Numbered from the stretch's first letter, positions 40,925 to 50,757 are shown. The stretch: 64,000 nt of DNA from Cedecea neteri (GCF_000758305.1 NZ_CP009458.1:4650001-4714000), one strand, 5' to 3'. Translations and numbers: made by a program. The notes: a model not told the origin generated them from the letters alone.

Positions 40925-42163
40925 TTAGTTGCCAAACAGCGTACTGAAAATTAACCAAAGGTTGAGCGCCACCACCACCGCGACAATCGCCCAGCCAACC
41001 AGCTTAACCCAGCGCACGTTAACCAAATCACCCATCAGCTTTTTGTCGCTGGTAAACACCAGCAGCGGCACCAGCGCGAGCGCAATACCGAAGCTCAGCA
41101 GGACCTGGCTCATGACCAAAATCCGCGTTGGATCGAGACCCATCATGATGACCACGAAGGACGGCGCCATAGTAATAGCGCGGCGTACCCAAAGCGGAAT
41201 ATAAAAACGCACAAAGCCCTGCATCACCACCTGCCCGGCAAGCGTACCCACCACCGTGGATGACAAACCGGCCGCCACCAGGCTAAGCCCGAAAATCGTC
41301 GCTGCGGCATGGCTCAACAACGGCTCCAGCGTTTTATAGGCATCTTCCAGTTCGGCGACGCCGGTATGCCCGGTGAAATGAAACGCCGCTGCGGCGGTGG
41401 CCATCATCGCCAGATTGACGAAGCCGGCAATGGTCATCGCTATCGCCACGTCCCATTTAGTAGCGGAATAGCGCTCTGCCCGGTTGCCCGCGTGCAGGTG
41501 CTGAGTCAGAGAAGAGTGCAGGTAAATCACATGCGGCATGATAGTCGCGCCCAGAACGCCAGCGGCAAGATAGACCGCTTCGGACGTCGGCAGGCTTGGG
41601 ATCAGCATCCCTTTGCCTAGCTCAGCCACCTTCGGCTGGGAAAAAATAAGCTCAACGATGTAGGCCGCGGCCACAAACAGCAGCAGCCCGCCAATGACTT
41701 TTTCCAGCGGCTTTTGCCCACGGCTTTGCAGCATCAAAATCAGGAAAGTGGCTATCCCGGTCAGCACCGCCCCTTGTAGCAAAGAGACACCCAGAATCAG
41801 CTTAAAGCCAATGGCCGCCCCGATAAACTCCGCGAGATCCGTCGCCATGGCGATAATTTCCGCCTGAACCCAGTAAATCCACACCAGCGGACGCGGGTAA
41901 TGATCGCGGATTTGCTCGGCGAGGTTCTTGCCGGTGGCGATCCCAAGCTTAGCGGAGAGCACCTGAATCAGCGCCGCCATCAGGTTAGCCCACACCACCA
42001 CCCACAGCAGTTGATAGCCATAGCTCGCCCCGGCCTGGATATTGGTCGCGAAGTTACCGGGGTCGATGTAGCCGATAGCGGCGATAAACGCTGGCCCCAT
42101 CAACGCCAGCCGCAGCTTGCGCGCGGTGCGTCCGGTATTGCTGTCAATGCGACTGCTTGTCAT
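40925..42163 (-). CDS. mntH: Manganese/proton symporter MntH
   Basis: A 412-residue NRAMP transporter with 11 helices. The metal-binding motifs are intact: DPGNFATNIQAGASYG (about residues 31-46) and MPHVIYLHSSL (about 209-219). It imports Mn(II) and Fe(II) with protons. Unlike the NRAMP-like protein at 25131-26372, it is a true metal transporter. MntR and Fur sites precede it. Confidence 0.95.
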   Translation of the reverse strand: MTSSRIDSNTGRTARKLRLALMGPAFIAAIGYIDPGNFATNIQAGASYGYQLLWVVVWANLMAALIQVLSAKLGIATGKNLAEQIRDHYPRPLVWIYWVQAEIIAMATDLAEFIGAAIGFKLILGVSLLQGAVLTGIATFLILMLQSRGQKPLEKVIGGLLLFVAAAYIVELIFSQPKVAELGKGMLIPSLPTSEAVYLAAGVLGATIMPHVIYLHSSLTQHLHAGNRAERYSATKWDVAIAMTIAGFVNLAMMATAAAAFHFTGHTGVAELEDAYKTLEPLLSHAAATIFGLSLVAAGLSSTVVGTLAGQVVMQGFVRFYIPLWVRRAITMAPSFVVIMMGLDPTRILVMSQVLLSFGIALALVPLLVFTSDKKLMGDLVNVRWVKLVGWAIVAVVVALNLWLIFSTLFGN

Positions 42164-42176
42164 CTTCTGCCTCTGA

Positions 42177-42196
42177 GATATAGCCTTTGCTATGTT
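42177..42196 (-). promoter_or_regulatory. MntR box before mntH
   Basis: ATATAGCCTTTGCTATGTT lies 15 bases in front of the mntH start. It matches the E. coli MntR palindrome (AACATAGC-N4-GCTATGTT type) at nearly all positions. Mn-loaded MntR would block transcription. Confidence 0.85.
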
Positions 42197-42205
42197 TTAT
42201 GCTAT

Positions 42206-42226
42206 CAAAATGAGAATGGTTATCAA
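42206..42226 (-). promoter_or_regulatory. Fur box before mntH
   Basis: AAAATGAGAATGGTTATCAA resembles the Fur consensus GATAATGATAATCATTATC, with the ATGAGAAT-N-TTATC core. It lies just upstream of the MntR box, as in other enteric mntH promoters. Confidence 0.65.
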
Positions 42227-42526
42227 GTTCATTTAGTGCGGGGAAATTGATTTCTCTGATAGCTGAAAACGATGTGCAGGAGGCGTGAGATGGTGAATCT
42301 GGATGTCGGTTAACGGATTAACATTTGACCAACGTGTAAACTGTCGACAAGCCATCTTAACGTAACTTTTAGCTTCTTTACTTAACATAGCAGAAATGTA
42401 TGGTGGATCACTATTTTTGCGTTCCGTCACAGGTCATCACTATAGTGTGGAATTGATCTCGTTTTCTTATTGCTTGTTACATAGAATGTGCAACGAAATT
42501 AAACCTGCCTCATATTTGGAGCAAAT

Positions 42527-43714
42527 ATGTCCCGCGTTTTGCACTTTGTTTTAGCGCTTGCTGTGGTCGCGCTGCTGGCTTTGCTGGTTAGCCCTAACCG
42601 CAAGCAAATTCGTATTCGCTTTGTCATTCAACTGTTAGTGATCGAAGTGTTACTGGCCTGGTTCTTCCTGACCTCTGACGTCGGCCTGGGCTTCGTGAAA
42701 GGTTTCTCCGAGATGTTCGAGAAACTGCTCGGTTTCGCTAACGAAGGGACAAACTTTGTCTTCGGCAAAATGAACGACGAAGGCCTGGCTTTCTTCTTCC
42801 TGAAGGTGCTGTGCCCTATCGTGTTCATTTCTGCGCTGATCGGTATTCTGCAGCACATTCGCATTCTGCCGATTGTTATCCGCGCCATCGGTACCGTGCT
42901 TTCTAAAGTCAACGGTATGGGTAAGCTGGAATCCTTTAACGCCGTAAGCTCGCTGATTCTGGGACAATCAGAAAACTTCATCGCCTATAAGGATATTCTC
43001 GGCAAGATGTCGCGCAACCGCATGTACACCATGGCGGCGACCGCTATGTCTACCGTGTCCATGTCAATCGTGGGTGCGTACATGACCATGCTGCAGCCAA
43101 AATACGTGGTTGCCGCGCTGGTGCTGAACATGTTCAGTACCTTCATCGTGCTGTCGCTGATCAACCCGTACCGCGTGGATGAGAAAGAAGAAAATCTGCA
43201 GATGACTAACCTGCACGAAGGTCAAAGCTTCTTCGAAATGCTCGGCGAGTACATTCTGGCAGGTTTCAAAGTGGCGATTATCGTTGCCGCCATGCTCATT
43301 GGCTTCATCGCCCTGATTTCTGGCCTGAACGCGCTGTTCGCTGCCGTGCTGGGTATCTCCTTCCAGGGTATTCTGGGCTACATCTTCTACCCGGTTGCCT
43401 GGGTGATGGGCGTGCCGTCCGGTGAAGCCCTGCAGGTCGGCAGTATCATGGCGACCAAACTCGTTTCCAACGAATTCGTTGCCATGATGGATCTGCAGAA
43501 GATTGCCGGCTCCCTGTCTCCACGCGCGGAAGGCATCCTGTCAGTATTCCTGGTGTCCTTCGCTAACTTCTCTTCTATCGGTATTATCGCCGGGGCCATT
43601 AAGGGCCTGAACGAAGAGCAAGGTAACGTGGTTTCTCGCTTTGGTCTGAAGCTGGTTTACGGCTCTACACTGGTGAGTATCCTGTCCGCGTCTATCGCCG
43701 CACTGGTTATCTAA
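42527..43714 (+). CDS. nupC: Nucleoside/proton symporter NupC
   Basis: A 395-residue concentrative nucleoside transporter, close to E. coli NupC (400 residues). Conserved parts include GQSENFIAYKDILGKMSRNRMYTM-like residues, GVPSGEALQVGSIMATKLVSNEF and FANFSSIGIIAGAIKG. It takes up nucleosides except guanosine types. GGAGCAAAT precedes the ATG. Confidence 0.95.
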   Translation: MSRVLHFVLALAVVALLALLVSPNRKQIRIRFVIQLLVIEVLLAWFFLTSDVGLGFVKGFSEMFEKLLGFANEGTNFVFGKMNDEGLAFFFLKVLCPIVFISALIGILQHIRILPIVIRAIGTVLSKVNGMGKLESFNAVSSLILGQSENFIAYKDILGKMSRNRMYTMAATAMSTVSMSIVGAYMTMLQPKYVVAALVLNMFSTFIVLSLINPYRVDEKEENLQMTNLHEGQSFFEMLGEYILAGFKVAIIVAAMLIGFIALISGLNALFAAVLGISFQGILGYIFYPVAWVMGVPSGEALQVGSIMATKLVSNEFVAMMDLQKIAGSLSPRAEGILSVFLVSFANFSSIGIIAGAIKGLNEEQGNVVSRFGLKLVYGSTLVSILSASIAALVI

Positions 43715-43726
43715 TTTCTGCGTATT

Positions 43727-43757
43727 AAAAAGCCGGTGCTGGTCACCGGCTTTTTTT
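43727..43757. terminator. Terminator after nupC
   Basis: Stem AGCCGGTG/CACCGGCT, loop about 5 bases, followed by seven T. It overlaps the stop region of the convergent diguanylate cyclase gene. The stem is nearly the same as the one after yfeD (49041-49068). Confidence 0.88.
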
Positions 43758-45399
43758 ATGCCTGCGATTCAGCTTCTCCGCCCCAACACACTCTGTTTCG
43801 CCCCTGCTCTTTTGCCCTGTACAGGCGAATATCCGCCTGACTCTGGATGTGTTCCAGGCTACCCTCAGGCGCTTCCTCATGGGAAGCTACACCCAGCGAG
43901 GCCGTCACCAGGAGTGAAGATTCGTCCTCCAGCCTGAGCGGCGTGTTCACCAGCATCTTGCGCACCCGCTGCGCTACGGCAATCGCCGCATGCAGATCGG
44001 TATTGGGCAGGTAGATACAAAACTCTTCGCCACCGATACGCCCGACGATATCCTGGGTGCGGATCGCCTGTTGGATGCAGCGCGTGGCATGGATAAGCAC
44101 CCGGTCCCCAACCTGGTGTCCGAAGCGATCGTTCACTTTTTTGAAATGGTCTAGATCGAGCTGAATCAGAGAGTAATCCACGTACTGCGGGCTGATACGC
44201 CCGGTTGTTTCAAAGAATCCACGGCGATTTAAGACGCCGGTCAGGTCATCGTACAGCGCATGCCGGTGCATTTCCTGCTGCAACTGGCCCATGTTGCGAA
44301 TCAGCCGGCAAATCATGCGGTGTGAACCAAACAGAATAAGAATCACGGTCAGCCACATCACGACCAGCAGCACGCTAAAACGCCCAAAGTCCTCATGCAG
44401 CCCCTGCCGGATTGTCTGGACGCTGACAAGGATTGCCCCCGTCCCGGTGACGTGCCCGAAAGTGGCATAAGCATAGCCAAAGCGAAGCGTGCCCCGGGAT
44501 TCATCGGCCAGCTTTTCAAGAATCGCCTGCCGCTGCTTCTCGCTGAGCTGATAGCCATTCTGTGAGCCAACGGGGCGAGTGAGCGGGTTCATCTGCTCAT
44601 CAAAAAGCAGATAAGCGCTTTGCGTGTCGTCCGGCAAGGCGCTGGAGAGAAACAGTCGAAGCGTTTCGGTGGTAACCGCGATGCCAAACAGCCCAATCCA
44701 TCTATCGTCAAAGTCCACCGGAAGGGAGCCATTAATCAGCGTCTTACCGGTATCCGCGATATTTTGCCGCGTCCAGAACGGTTCGCGGCGCGGATTTAAC
44801 AGCGGCGAGCCAAGCACAAACGATCCCTGCATTGCCAGCGGGTTAGCGCTTTCGATAAGCAGTTTGTTCACATCAGGAGAGAGCGACGCAATAAATGCGC
44901 CAGAGCGCGACATGTAGTAAATGCTGGACGAGAGGCGGTTGCTCCCGCCCGCCAGAGGAAAGAGATCCTGAATGTCCCGCAGCGCCTGGTATTCCCGCTG
45001 CGTAAGTTTTTCCCTTTCTTCTTTTGGCTTGTTTTTAAATGGCTGAACGCTGTCGGGGATCGGCAGACTTTGAATATGCAGCGGCGACAGTGTCTCTTTA
45101 TTGCTGGCCCGGGAAGCCAGCTGCGAAATCGGCGTGAACTGCGGCTCATTTAGCGTTTCAATGAACATCCGCCGCAGATAACGCAGGTTATCCATCTGAT
45201 ATTCAGATTTGCTTTCAAGCCGGGCGATAACGCTTTCCAGGTGGCTAAGCTGGCTGGTGCGATAGCCATGGTTGAACAGTTCTCCCTGCTGCCAGAAAAG
45301 GAAGGTGATCAGCAGAAAGAGTGACAGAAAACACACATGGGTAATGCGCAGTGTTTTTACCATCGGCAGGCGAATATGGCTTATCAACGACGTGCTCAC
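43756..45399 (-). CDS. Membrane diguanylate cyclase
   Basis: A 547-residue protein. One N-terminal helix (about 18-37), a large periplasmic sensor domain of about 300 residues, a second helix (about 340-362), then a GGDEF domain. The catalytic GGEEF is at 456-460 and is preceded by an inhibitory I-site RTQD at 447-450, so it should make cyclic-di-GMP and be feedback-inhibited. The periplasmic part looks like that of DgcJ. Its GTG start follows AAGGA and lies 32 bases after the pdeA stop, so it is probably cotranscribed with this phosphodiesterase. E. coli has no cyclase at this place. Confidence 0.87.
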   Translation of the reverse strand: MSTSLISHIRLPMVKTLRITHVCFLSLFLLITFLFWQQGELFNHGYRTSQLSHLESVIARLESKSEYQMDNLRYLRRMFIETLNEPQFTPISQLASRASNKETLSPLHIQSLPIPDSVQPFKNKPKEEREKLTQREYQALRDIQDLFPLAGGSNRLSSSIYYMSRSGAFIASLSPDVNKLLIESANPLAMQGSFVLGSPLLNPRREPFWTRQNIADTGKTLINGSLPVDFDDRWIGLFGIAVTTETLRLFLSSALPDDTQSAYLLFDEQMNPLTRPVGSQNGYQLSEKQRQAILEKLADESRGTLRFGYAYATFGHVTGTGAILVSVQTIRQGLHEDFGRFSVLLVVMWLTVILILFGSHRMICRLIRNMGQLQQEMHRHALYDDLTGVLNRRGFFETTGRISPQYVDYSLIQLDLDHFKKVNDRFGHQVGDRVLIHATRCIQQAIRTQDIVGRIGGEEFCIYLPNTDLHAAIAVAQRVRKMLVNTPLRLEDESSLLVTASLGVASHEEAPEGSLEHIQSQADIRLYRAKEQGRNRVCWGGEAESQA

Positions 45400-45431
45400 G
45401 GTGATTCCTTTTTAGGGTGCAAAGGAGAGCG

Positions 45432-47615
45432 TCAGTGCTTCAGTTTCTGCAGAGGCTCGGGTTTACCCACCAGATACCCCTGCAGGTACTGGACGCCAAG
45501 CTGCAGCAGAATATCGCGCTGCTCTTGTGTTTCAACATACTCTGCGACAACACTGAGCGACCTGGCCGCCGCCAGTTTGCAAATGGACTTCACAATAAGC
45601 TTGTCCATCACATCGCTGGTGATGTCGCGGACGAAGCAACCATCTATCTTAATGATATCCGCCTGCAGCTTCTTCAGACGCTCATAGTTAGCGTAGCCTG
45701 TCCCGAAATCATCGATGGCAATCTTAAAACCTTTCTCGCGCAGCAGAGCAATATTTTGATTAGAGGTTTCCGAGTTGGAAAACGCCTGTTCTTCCGTGAC
45801 TTCTATGACCACAGCGCGGGTCGGCACCTTGTAAACCTCAAACAGGTCAACAATCTGTTGAGCAATCTCTTTTTGCATCAGCGTGAGCGGCATTAAATTG
45901 ACAGAAAAACGCACCTGCTGCTCGTCTCCTGGATGCTTTGCAAGCCAGGCCAGCAGCATCTTCATCACCATCATGTCAAAACGGGTGCTGAGGTTAAATT
46001 CGGCGACAATCGGAATAAATTTATCCGGGGTAATGTTCTGCCCGCCAATCACCAGCCGACTGAGGATTTCGTGATAGCCCTTCCCTTCACCGTCGACAAT
46101 GGGCTGCGCGTAGAGCTGAAAGGCTTCTTCGTCTATGGCCTGCTTAATCTTTTGCAGCAGCAATACCCGCTCGGTTGTTTGCCCGGAAACAGCCTGCAGC
46201 CGGGAATCAAGCCCAAGCACACGCTGCGTGTCGCTGGCTTTTTCAGCCAGATAGCTGAGTTGCCCGAGCATACGCTGCAGTTCTTTCGGAGAATCCACAA
46301 TGCCCCAGGAAGCCCCGTATTCAATCTCGAGGACAGCGTTGTGCCAGGGGATTTTTTTATTATTCAAGTGCTCAACAAAATAGGTCAGCCGGGCTTCTGT
46401 TTCACCCTCGCGTAAAAACAAGAGCAGCTCACTGCCCGGAAGCTGAAATATTTTTTCCCCCTCCAGCAGCCAGGGCTGTAATTCTCTGGCAATGGTTTTC
46501 TTGCAATAAATTCGCATCATCATGCCGTAATGTCGGCTAAGAAACTCAAAGTTAGCCATCCTCAGGCAGCAAAGCGCACCGGTTGGATAGGTCAGAATAT
46601 GTTCTTCAAGCGCGCGTAAATTCGGTAATTTTGTTAAAGGGTCCGTCTGCGCCTGCAGGTGATACACGCGCTTCATCCATTCGTTCTTATGGTAGGAAAT
46701 GGCCATATACAACAGGCAAACGGTAAAGGAAATAAAGACGGATAAAATAAAGGACAGGGCGTATTGCGTATTAACACCCTGCAAAAAACCGGTGTTATAA
46801 GTTAATAACACCCATGCCGAAATCCCCCAAAGTAGAGATACCAGCCTTGCGTCAAGCCGACGTATTCCCAGCGTAAACAACACAAAGACCAACGGAACCA
46901 GATAGCCGGAAATCAGTTCGCTATGCCACGGCGAACACATCAGCACCAGATACAACACCCAGGCAACCAGCCAGCATGGGGTATAGAGCCGGTGCTTATC
47001 CTGCTTGTAGTGGCGCATGCAGCGCCGCCAAAAACCGACGGCAAAATGCGGGTTCAATGCCATACGCAGCGGGTAATAGAAAAGGGGTGTAAAGATGAGC
47101 GAGGCCACGACAAGATTCAGCACATCGACAATCATATAGATAACCGAACCACCACCGAAGAACGGCGCCAGCTCAGGCGGATACGCAATAGCATTGCCTG
47201 TAAGATACATCAGCAGCTTAATGGTCAGCGGTGCCGCGAAACCAAGCCAAAAAATGCGCTGCCCCATGCCTTTATTGGGGAGTCCAAAACGCCAGCGCCG
47301 CCCCACATAGCTGCGGGTAATAAAACTGGCAATCAGTAAAGGAAATAGCAGGCAGAAAATGAAAGCAACAAGGGGTACAGCGGCTAAATCAAGCAACCAG
47401 CTGTAAATAATCAGCGACCCTATCGTGAGTGGAATAATCGCAGACCGGCCATAAATAATAATCATTGCCATGATAAAACTTAATGGCAGATAGGCGAGAT
47501 AGGTTTTATGTCCATCAACAAGGGTTGTCGGTGAAATATAACGAGAAAACGGAATAAAAAGTAAACACAATGCCAGGGCAATCGCTATTTTCTTTATCGT
47601 CTTGTAAATGATCAT
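45432..47615 (-). CDS. pdeA: Cyclic-di-GMP phosphodiesterase PdeA (YfeA)
   Basis: A 727-residue protein: an N-terminal MASE1-type membrane domain with about 8-10 helices (1-305), a degenerate GGDEF domain (about 335-470; GSELL instead of GGDEF), and an EAL domain (about 490-727). The EAL signature reads EIL, and IDDFGTGYANYERLKKLQADIIKIDG is intact, so phosphodiesterase activity is expected. It matches E. coli PdeA throughout. It leads a two-gene unit with a diguanylate cyclase. Confidence 0.93.
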   Translation of the reverse strand: MIIYKTIKKIAIALALCLLFIPFSRYISPTTLVDGHKTYLAYLPLSFIMAMIIIYGRSAIIPLTIGSLIIYSWLLDLAAVPLVAFIFCLLFPLLIASFITRSYVGRRWRFGLPNKGMGQRIFWLGFAAPLTIKLLMYLTGNAIAYPPELAPFFGGGSVIYMIVDVLNLVVASLIFTPLFYYPLRMALNPHFAVGFWRRCMRHYKQDKHRLYTPCWLVAWVLYLVLMCSPWHSELISGYLVPLVFVLFTLGIRRLDARLVSLLWGISAWVLLTYNTGFLQGVNTQYALSFILSVFISFTVCLLYMAISYHKNEWMKRVYHLQAQTDPLTKLPNLRALEEHILTYPTGALCCLRMANFEFLSRHYGMMMRIYCKKTIARELQPWLLEGEKIFQLPGSELLLFLREGETEARLTYFVEHLNNKKIPWHNAVLEIEYGASWGIVDSPKELQRMLGQLSYLAEKASDTQRVLGLDSRLQAVSGQTTERVLLLQKIKQAIDEEAFQLYAQPIVDGEGKGYHEILSRLVIGGQNITPDKFIPIVAEFNLSTRFDMMVMKMLLAWLAKHPGDEQQVRFSVNLMPLTLMQKEIAQQIVDLFEVYKVPTRAVVIEVTEEQAFSNSETSNQNIALLREKGFKIAIDDFGTGYANYERLKKLQADIIKIDGCFVRDITSDVMDKLIVKSICKLAAARSLSVVAEYVETQEQRDILLQLGVQYLQGYLVGKPEPLQKLKH

Positions 47616-47813
47616 AGGCCCTGATGTAAACTTTATGTGATTGTTGAATCAGTATTTTTCGGCAATTAGGGTACGTTTATTTATTGAGCGAATCAAGTTT
47701 CGAACCTGCACAAAAGCAGATCTTACCGTACAGCAGAAATATTAGAACAAGCAGACGTAAGTAGAGACTTTTTTACTGAGAAGTAGCCAAAAGCAGAAAG
47801 GTTGGGTTCTGAA

Positions 47814-47845
47814 AAGCAAAAACCCCCGCCGAAGCGAGGGTTTCA
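47814..47845 (-). terminator. Terminator of the tRNA-Ala unit
   Basis: Stem AAACCC-type: CCCGC/GCGAGGGTTT around GAAG (47820-47843), with A-rich sequence to its left giving a T-run on the minus strand. Confidence 0.75.
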
Positions 47846-47850
47846 AATTT

Positions 47851-47926
<76 letters not shown>

Positions 47927-47972
47927 ACAGACAGGTGCTGATTTTACGGTACCAAATCTGCTGGTGAAGATT

Positions 47973-48048
<76 letters not shown>

Positions 48049-48278
48049 AAACCGTAAAGACCTTGTCGTGTTGACGGGCGGCATAATATGAAACCCCACA
48101 TAGCGTGTCAACGGCAATTTGTTCTTCCGCGATCAATCGCCTAAAAAGCCATCGCCTCCGGCAATTCTCGGTTGCATATCATCCCGTTGTAGTTAATTCT
48201 GTCACAGTTTCGCGTTAGTCAGTTCAATAAAATGAACCGCTAATAAAGCCGTTTCGGCCGCAATGAAAAGGAATCACT

Positions 48279-48635
48279 GTGCTCAAGGAAAGAATGACAC
48301 CCGAAGAATTAGCCGTTATCACCGGCTACAGCCGCCAGACCATCAATAAGTGGGTACGTAAAGAAAATTGGGAAACCTCACCTAAACCCGGCGTTCAGGG
48401 AGGCAAAGCGCGGCTTATCCATATAGACGAGCAGGTCAGGGAATTTATCAACAACACCAGGCGGGTGACGGAGAGTACAGCCCGCTACAGCGCAACCGAC
48501 GCCTCACTGGAAAACCTGCTGATTAACTCAGTCCAGCAAATGTCCGACAGCGAGCAGAAAAAGATGTCAGCCATGCTGCTGCGGGACGGAATTGCCGGCT
48601 TACTGACACGGCTGGGTATCCGCGACAACGAGTAG
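48279..48635 (+). CDS. yfeC: YfeC, DUF1323 helix-turn-helix protein
   Basis: A 118-residue protein with an N-terminal winged/MerR-like helix-turn-helix (MTPEELAVITGYSRQTINKWVRKENW, about residues 6-31), followed by KPGVQGGKARLIHIDEQVREFI and a C-terminal helical domain ending GLLTRLGIRDNE. It matches E. coli YfeC. It starts with GTG, with AAGGA in front. It is a putative DNA-binding regulator and forms a tandem with the similar gene at 48683. Confidence 0.92.
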   Translation: MLKERMTPEELAVITGYSRQTINKWVRKENWETSPKPGVQGGKARLIHIDEQVREFINNTRRVTESTARYSATDASLENLLINSVQQMSDSEQKKMSAMLLRDGIAGLLTRLGIRDNE

Positions 48636-48682
48636 CTGTCCGGCTATTTCCTGTCGGTGCCAGGAAGAATAAAGGATTGCAG

Positions 48683-49039
48683 ATGTTCAAGGAAAAAATG
48701 ACCGCCGATGAACTCGCAGCAATGACGGGTTACACCCCCCAGACGATTAATCAATGGGTACGAAAACATGACTGGGAAACCACTGAAAAACGAGGCGTCC
48801 CCGGCGGTAAAGCAAGATTTATTTATATCTCTGAGCAGGTAAAAACGTTTATCTACAACACTCGCTATATGCGCGAAAAAGTGGCCTCTTATAGCGTCCT
48901 TCGGACGCCATTAGAACAGCTGATGTTGAACGCCCTGCGTACCCTATCCGAAGAAGAACAGCATAAAGTGACCGCGATCCTCGAGCGTGAAGGCAGCGAA
49001 GGTTTGCTTAAACGCCTTGGAATCCAAAAGAAGAAATAA
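48683..49039 (+). CDS. yfeD: YfeC/YfeD paralogue, DUF1323
   Basis: A 118-residue paralogue of the preceding gene: MTADELAAMTGYTPQTINQWVRKHDW and KRGVPGGKARFIYISEQVKTFI align without gaps, ending GLLKRLGIQKKK. It holds the position of E. coli yfeD but is more like YfeC than E. coli YfeD is. The ATG at 48683 follows AAAGGA; the TTG two codons before it is unlikely. It is cotranscribed with yfeC (47-base gap) and ends on a strong terminator. Confidence 0.85.
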   Translation: MFKEKMTADELAAMTGYTPQTINQWVRKHDWETTEKRGVPGGKARFIYISEQVKTFIYNTRYMREKVASYSVLRTPLEQLMLNALRTLSEEEQHKVTAILEREGSEGLLKRLGIQKKK

Positions 49040-49069
49040 AAAAAGCCGGTGACTCAGCACCGGCTTTTT
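49038..49069. terminator. Terminator yfeD/gltX
   Basis: Perfect stem AAAAGCCGGTG/CACCGGCTTTT with loop ACTCAG, overlapping the yfeD stop. It serves the convergent gltX too. Confidence 0.9.
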
Positions 49070-49082
49070 ACATTTACGACGT

Positions 49083-50498
49083 TTACTGCTGAGCTTCACG
49101 CTCGCTGATGAATTCGAGCGCTTTGTTGATGCGCGCCACGGAACGCTGTTTGCCAATAGCATGTACGGTTACGTCAAGGCCTGGAGACTGGCCTGCGCCG
49201 GTCACGGCGACACGCAGCGGCATCCCCACCTTACCCATCCCAACTTCCAGCTCATCGGCCGTGGCCTGAATAGCGTGGTGAACGTTTTCTGCAGTCCAGT
49301 CGCTCAGCGCGGCAAGTTTGTCGCGCACCACTTCCAGCGGCTGACGTGCAACCGGGCGTAAATGCTTCTTCGCGGCATCAGCGTCAAACTCGCTGAAATC
49401 TTCGTAGAAGTAGCGGCACGTCTGCGCCATCTCTTTCAGGGTTTTACAACGCTCGCCCAGCAGTTTCACCAGCTCAGACAGCTGCGGGCCATTACGCGTA
49501 TCAATATTTTCCTGCTCGATATGCCATTGCAGGTGCGTTGCCACGTACTCCGGCTCCAGCGTATTGATGTAATGGTGGTTCAGCCACTGCAGCTTTTCAG
49601 TATTGAATGCGCTGGCTGACTTGCTTACCGCGTTCAGGCTGAACATCTCAATCATCTCTTCGCGAGAGAAGATCTCCTGATCGCCGTGGGACCAGCCCAG
49701 GCGCACCAGGTAGTTGAGCAGCGCTTCCGGCAGGTAGCCGTCATCGCGATACTGCATTACGCTCACCGCCCCGTGACGCTTAGACAGCTTTTTACCGTCG
49801 TCACCGTTGATCATGGAAACATGGGCATAAAGCGGAACCGGCGCGTTCAGCGCCTTCAGGATGTTAATCTGACGCGGCGTGTTGTTGATATGGTCTTCAC
49901 CGCGGATCACGTGGGTGATCTCCATATCCCAGTCGTCCACAACTACGCAGAAGTTATAGGTTGGAGAACCGTCGGTACGGCGAATGATCAGATCGTCCAG
50001 TTCCTGGTTGCTGAATTCGATCGGGCCACGGATTTGGTCATCAAAGATGACGGAGCCTTCCTGTGGGTTGGCAAAACGCACAACGCACGGTTCGTCATCG
50101 GCGTGGTGCTCATGACTGTGGCGGCAGCGACCGTCATAACGAGGTTTCTCGTTATTGGCCATTTGCTCTTCACGCAGGGCCTCAAGGCGCTCTTTAGAGC
50201 AATAGCACTTATACGCTGTGCCCGCGGCCAGCATTTCGTCGATGGCCTGGTTGTAACGATCAAAACGCTTGGTCTGATAGTACGGGCCCTCATCCCACTG
50301 CAGGCTCAGCCAGTTCATCCCGTCCATAATTGCTTCGATGGCTTCCGGGGTTGAACGCTCGAGGTCGGTGTCTTCTATACGCAGCACGAACTCGCCTTTG
50401 TTATGACGAGCAAACAGCCAGGAGTAGAGAGCAGTACGGGCACCGCCAACGTGCAGATAGCCTGTTGGGCTTGGCGCAAAGCGAGTTTTGATTTTCAT
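49083..50498 (-). CDS. gltX: Glutamyl-tRNA synthetase
   Basis: A 471-residue class I aminoacyl-tRNA synthetase. HIGH-type motif in SPTGYLHVGGARTALYSW (residues 9-26), KLSKRH at about 237-242, and the zinc-binding CYCSKE...RYDGRCRH region at about 98-127. It charges tRNA-Glu. Length equals E. coli GltX. The neighbouring tRNA-Val/Lys genes are divergent from it, as in E. coli. Confidence 0.96.
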   Translation of the reverse strand: MKIKTRFAPSPTGYLHVGGARTALYSWLFARHNKGEFVLRIEDTDLERSTPEAIEAIMDGMNWLSLQWDEGPYYQTKRFDRYNQAIDEMLAAGTAYKCYCSKERLEALREEQMANNEKPRYDGRCRHSHEHHADDEPCVVRFANPQEGSVIFDDQIRGPIEFSNQELDDLIIRRTDGSPTYNFCVVVDDWDMEITHVIRGEDHINNTPRQINILKALNAPVPLYAHVSMINGDDGKKLSKRHGAVSVMQYRDDGYLPEALLNYLVRLGWSHGDQEIFSREEMIEMFSLNAVSKSASAFNTEKLQWLNHHYINTLEPEYVATHLQWHIEQENIDTRNGPQLSELVKLLGERCKTLKEMAQTCRYFYEDFSEFDADAAKKHLRPVARQPLEVVRDKLAALSDWTAENVHHAIQATADELEVGMGKVGMPLRVAVTGAGQSPGLDVTVHAIGKQRSVARINKALEFISEREAQQ

Positions 50499-50712
50499 TA
50501 AACGGCCTTAGTTACACATATTTGCCGGCAAAGCGGCAATTGCCAGGGAAAATTAACAGGCAACATTCTATCACTGTGCGCTAATTCCTCAATGTTGATG
50601 CCTGTAGATAGCCGGAAAGCAGAGAATTTGATGATAAATCAAACGCCAATGTCTGTTTCTTGATCGCATCGTTTAATTTTAAGACGAACGAATAAAAACT
50701 TTAGAAAATGCG

Positions 50713-50740
50713 TTGACTCATTTTCAACTGTCCCTATAAT
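50713..50740 (+). promoter_or_regulatory. Promoter of the tRNA-Val/Lys operon
   Basis: -35 TTGACT (50713-50718) and -10 TATAAT (50735-50740), 16-base spacer, followed by the GC-rich discriminator GCGACTCC typical of stable-RNA promoters under stringent control. Confidence 0.85.
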
Positions 50741-50757
50741 GCGACTCCACAAACCGG

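Larger units (their letters stand above)
42164..42526. promoter_or_regulatory. mntH-nupC divergent control region
   Basis: The first 65 bases carry the MntR and Fur sites of mntH. The remaining 300 bases hold no supported gene; they are moderately AT-rich and should contain the nupC promoter. TGTGG-N6-TCTCG at about 42447 is a weak candidate CRP site, consistent with known cAMP-CRP control of nupC. Confidence 0.55.

Noticed and set aside
42233..42430. 65-codon minus-strand frame between mntH and nupC
   Set aside because: No start site, no family, and it lies in a region expected to hold promoters.
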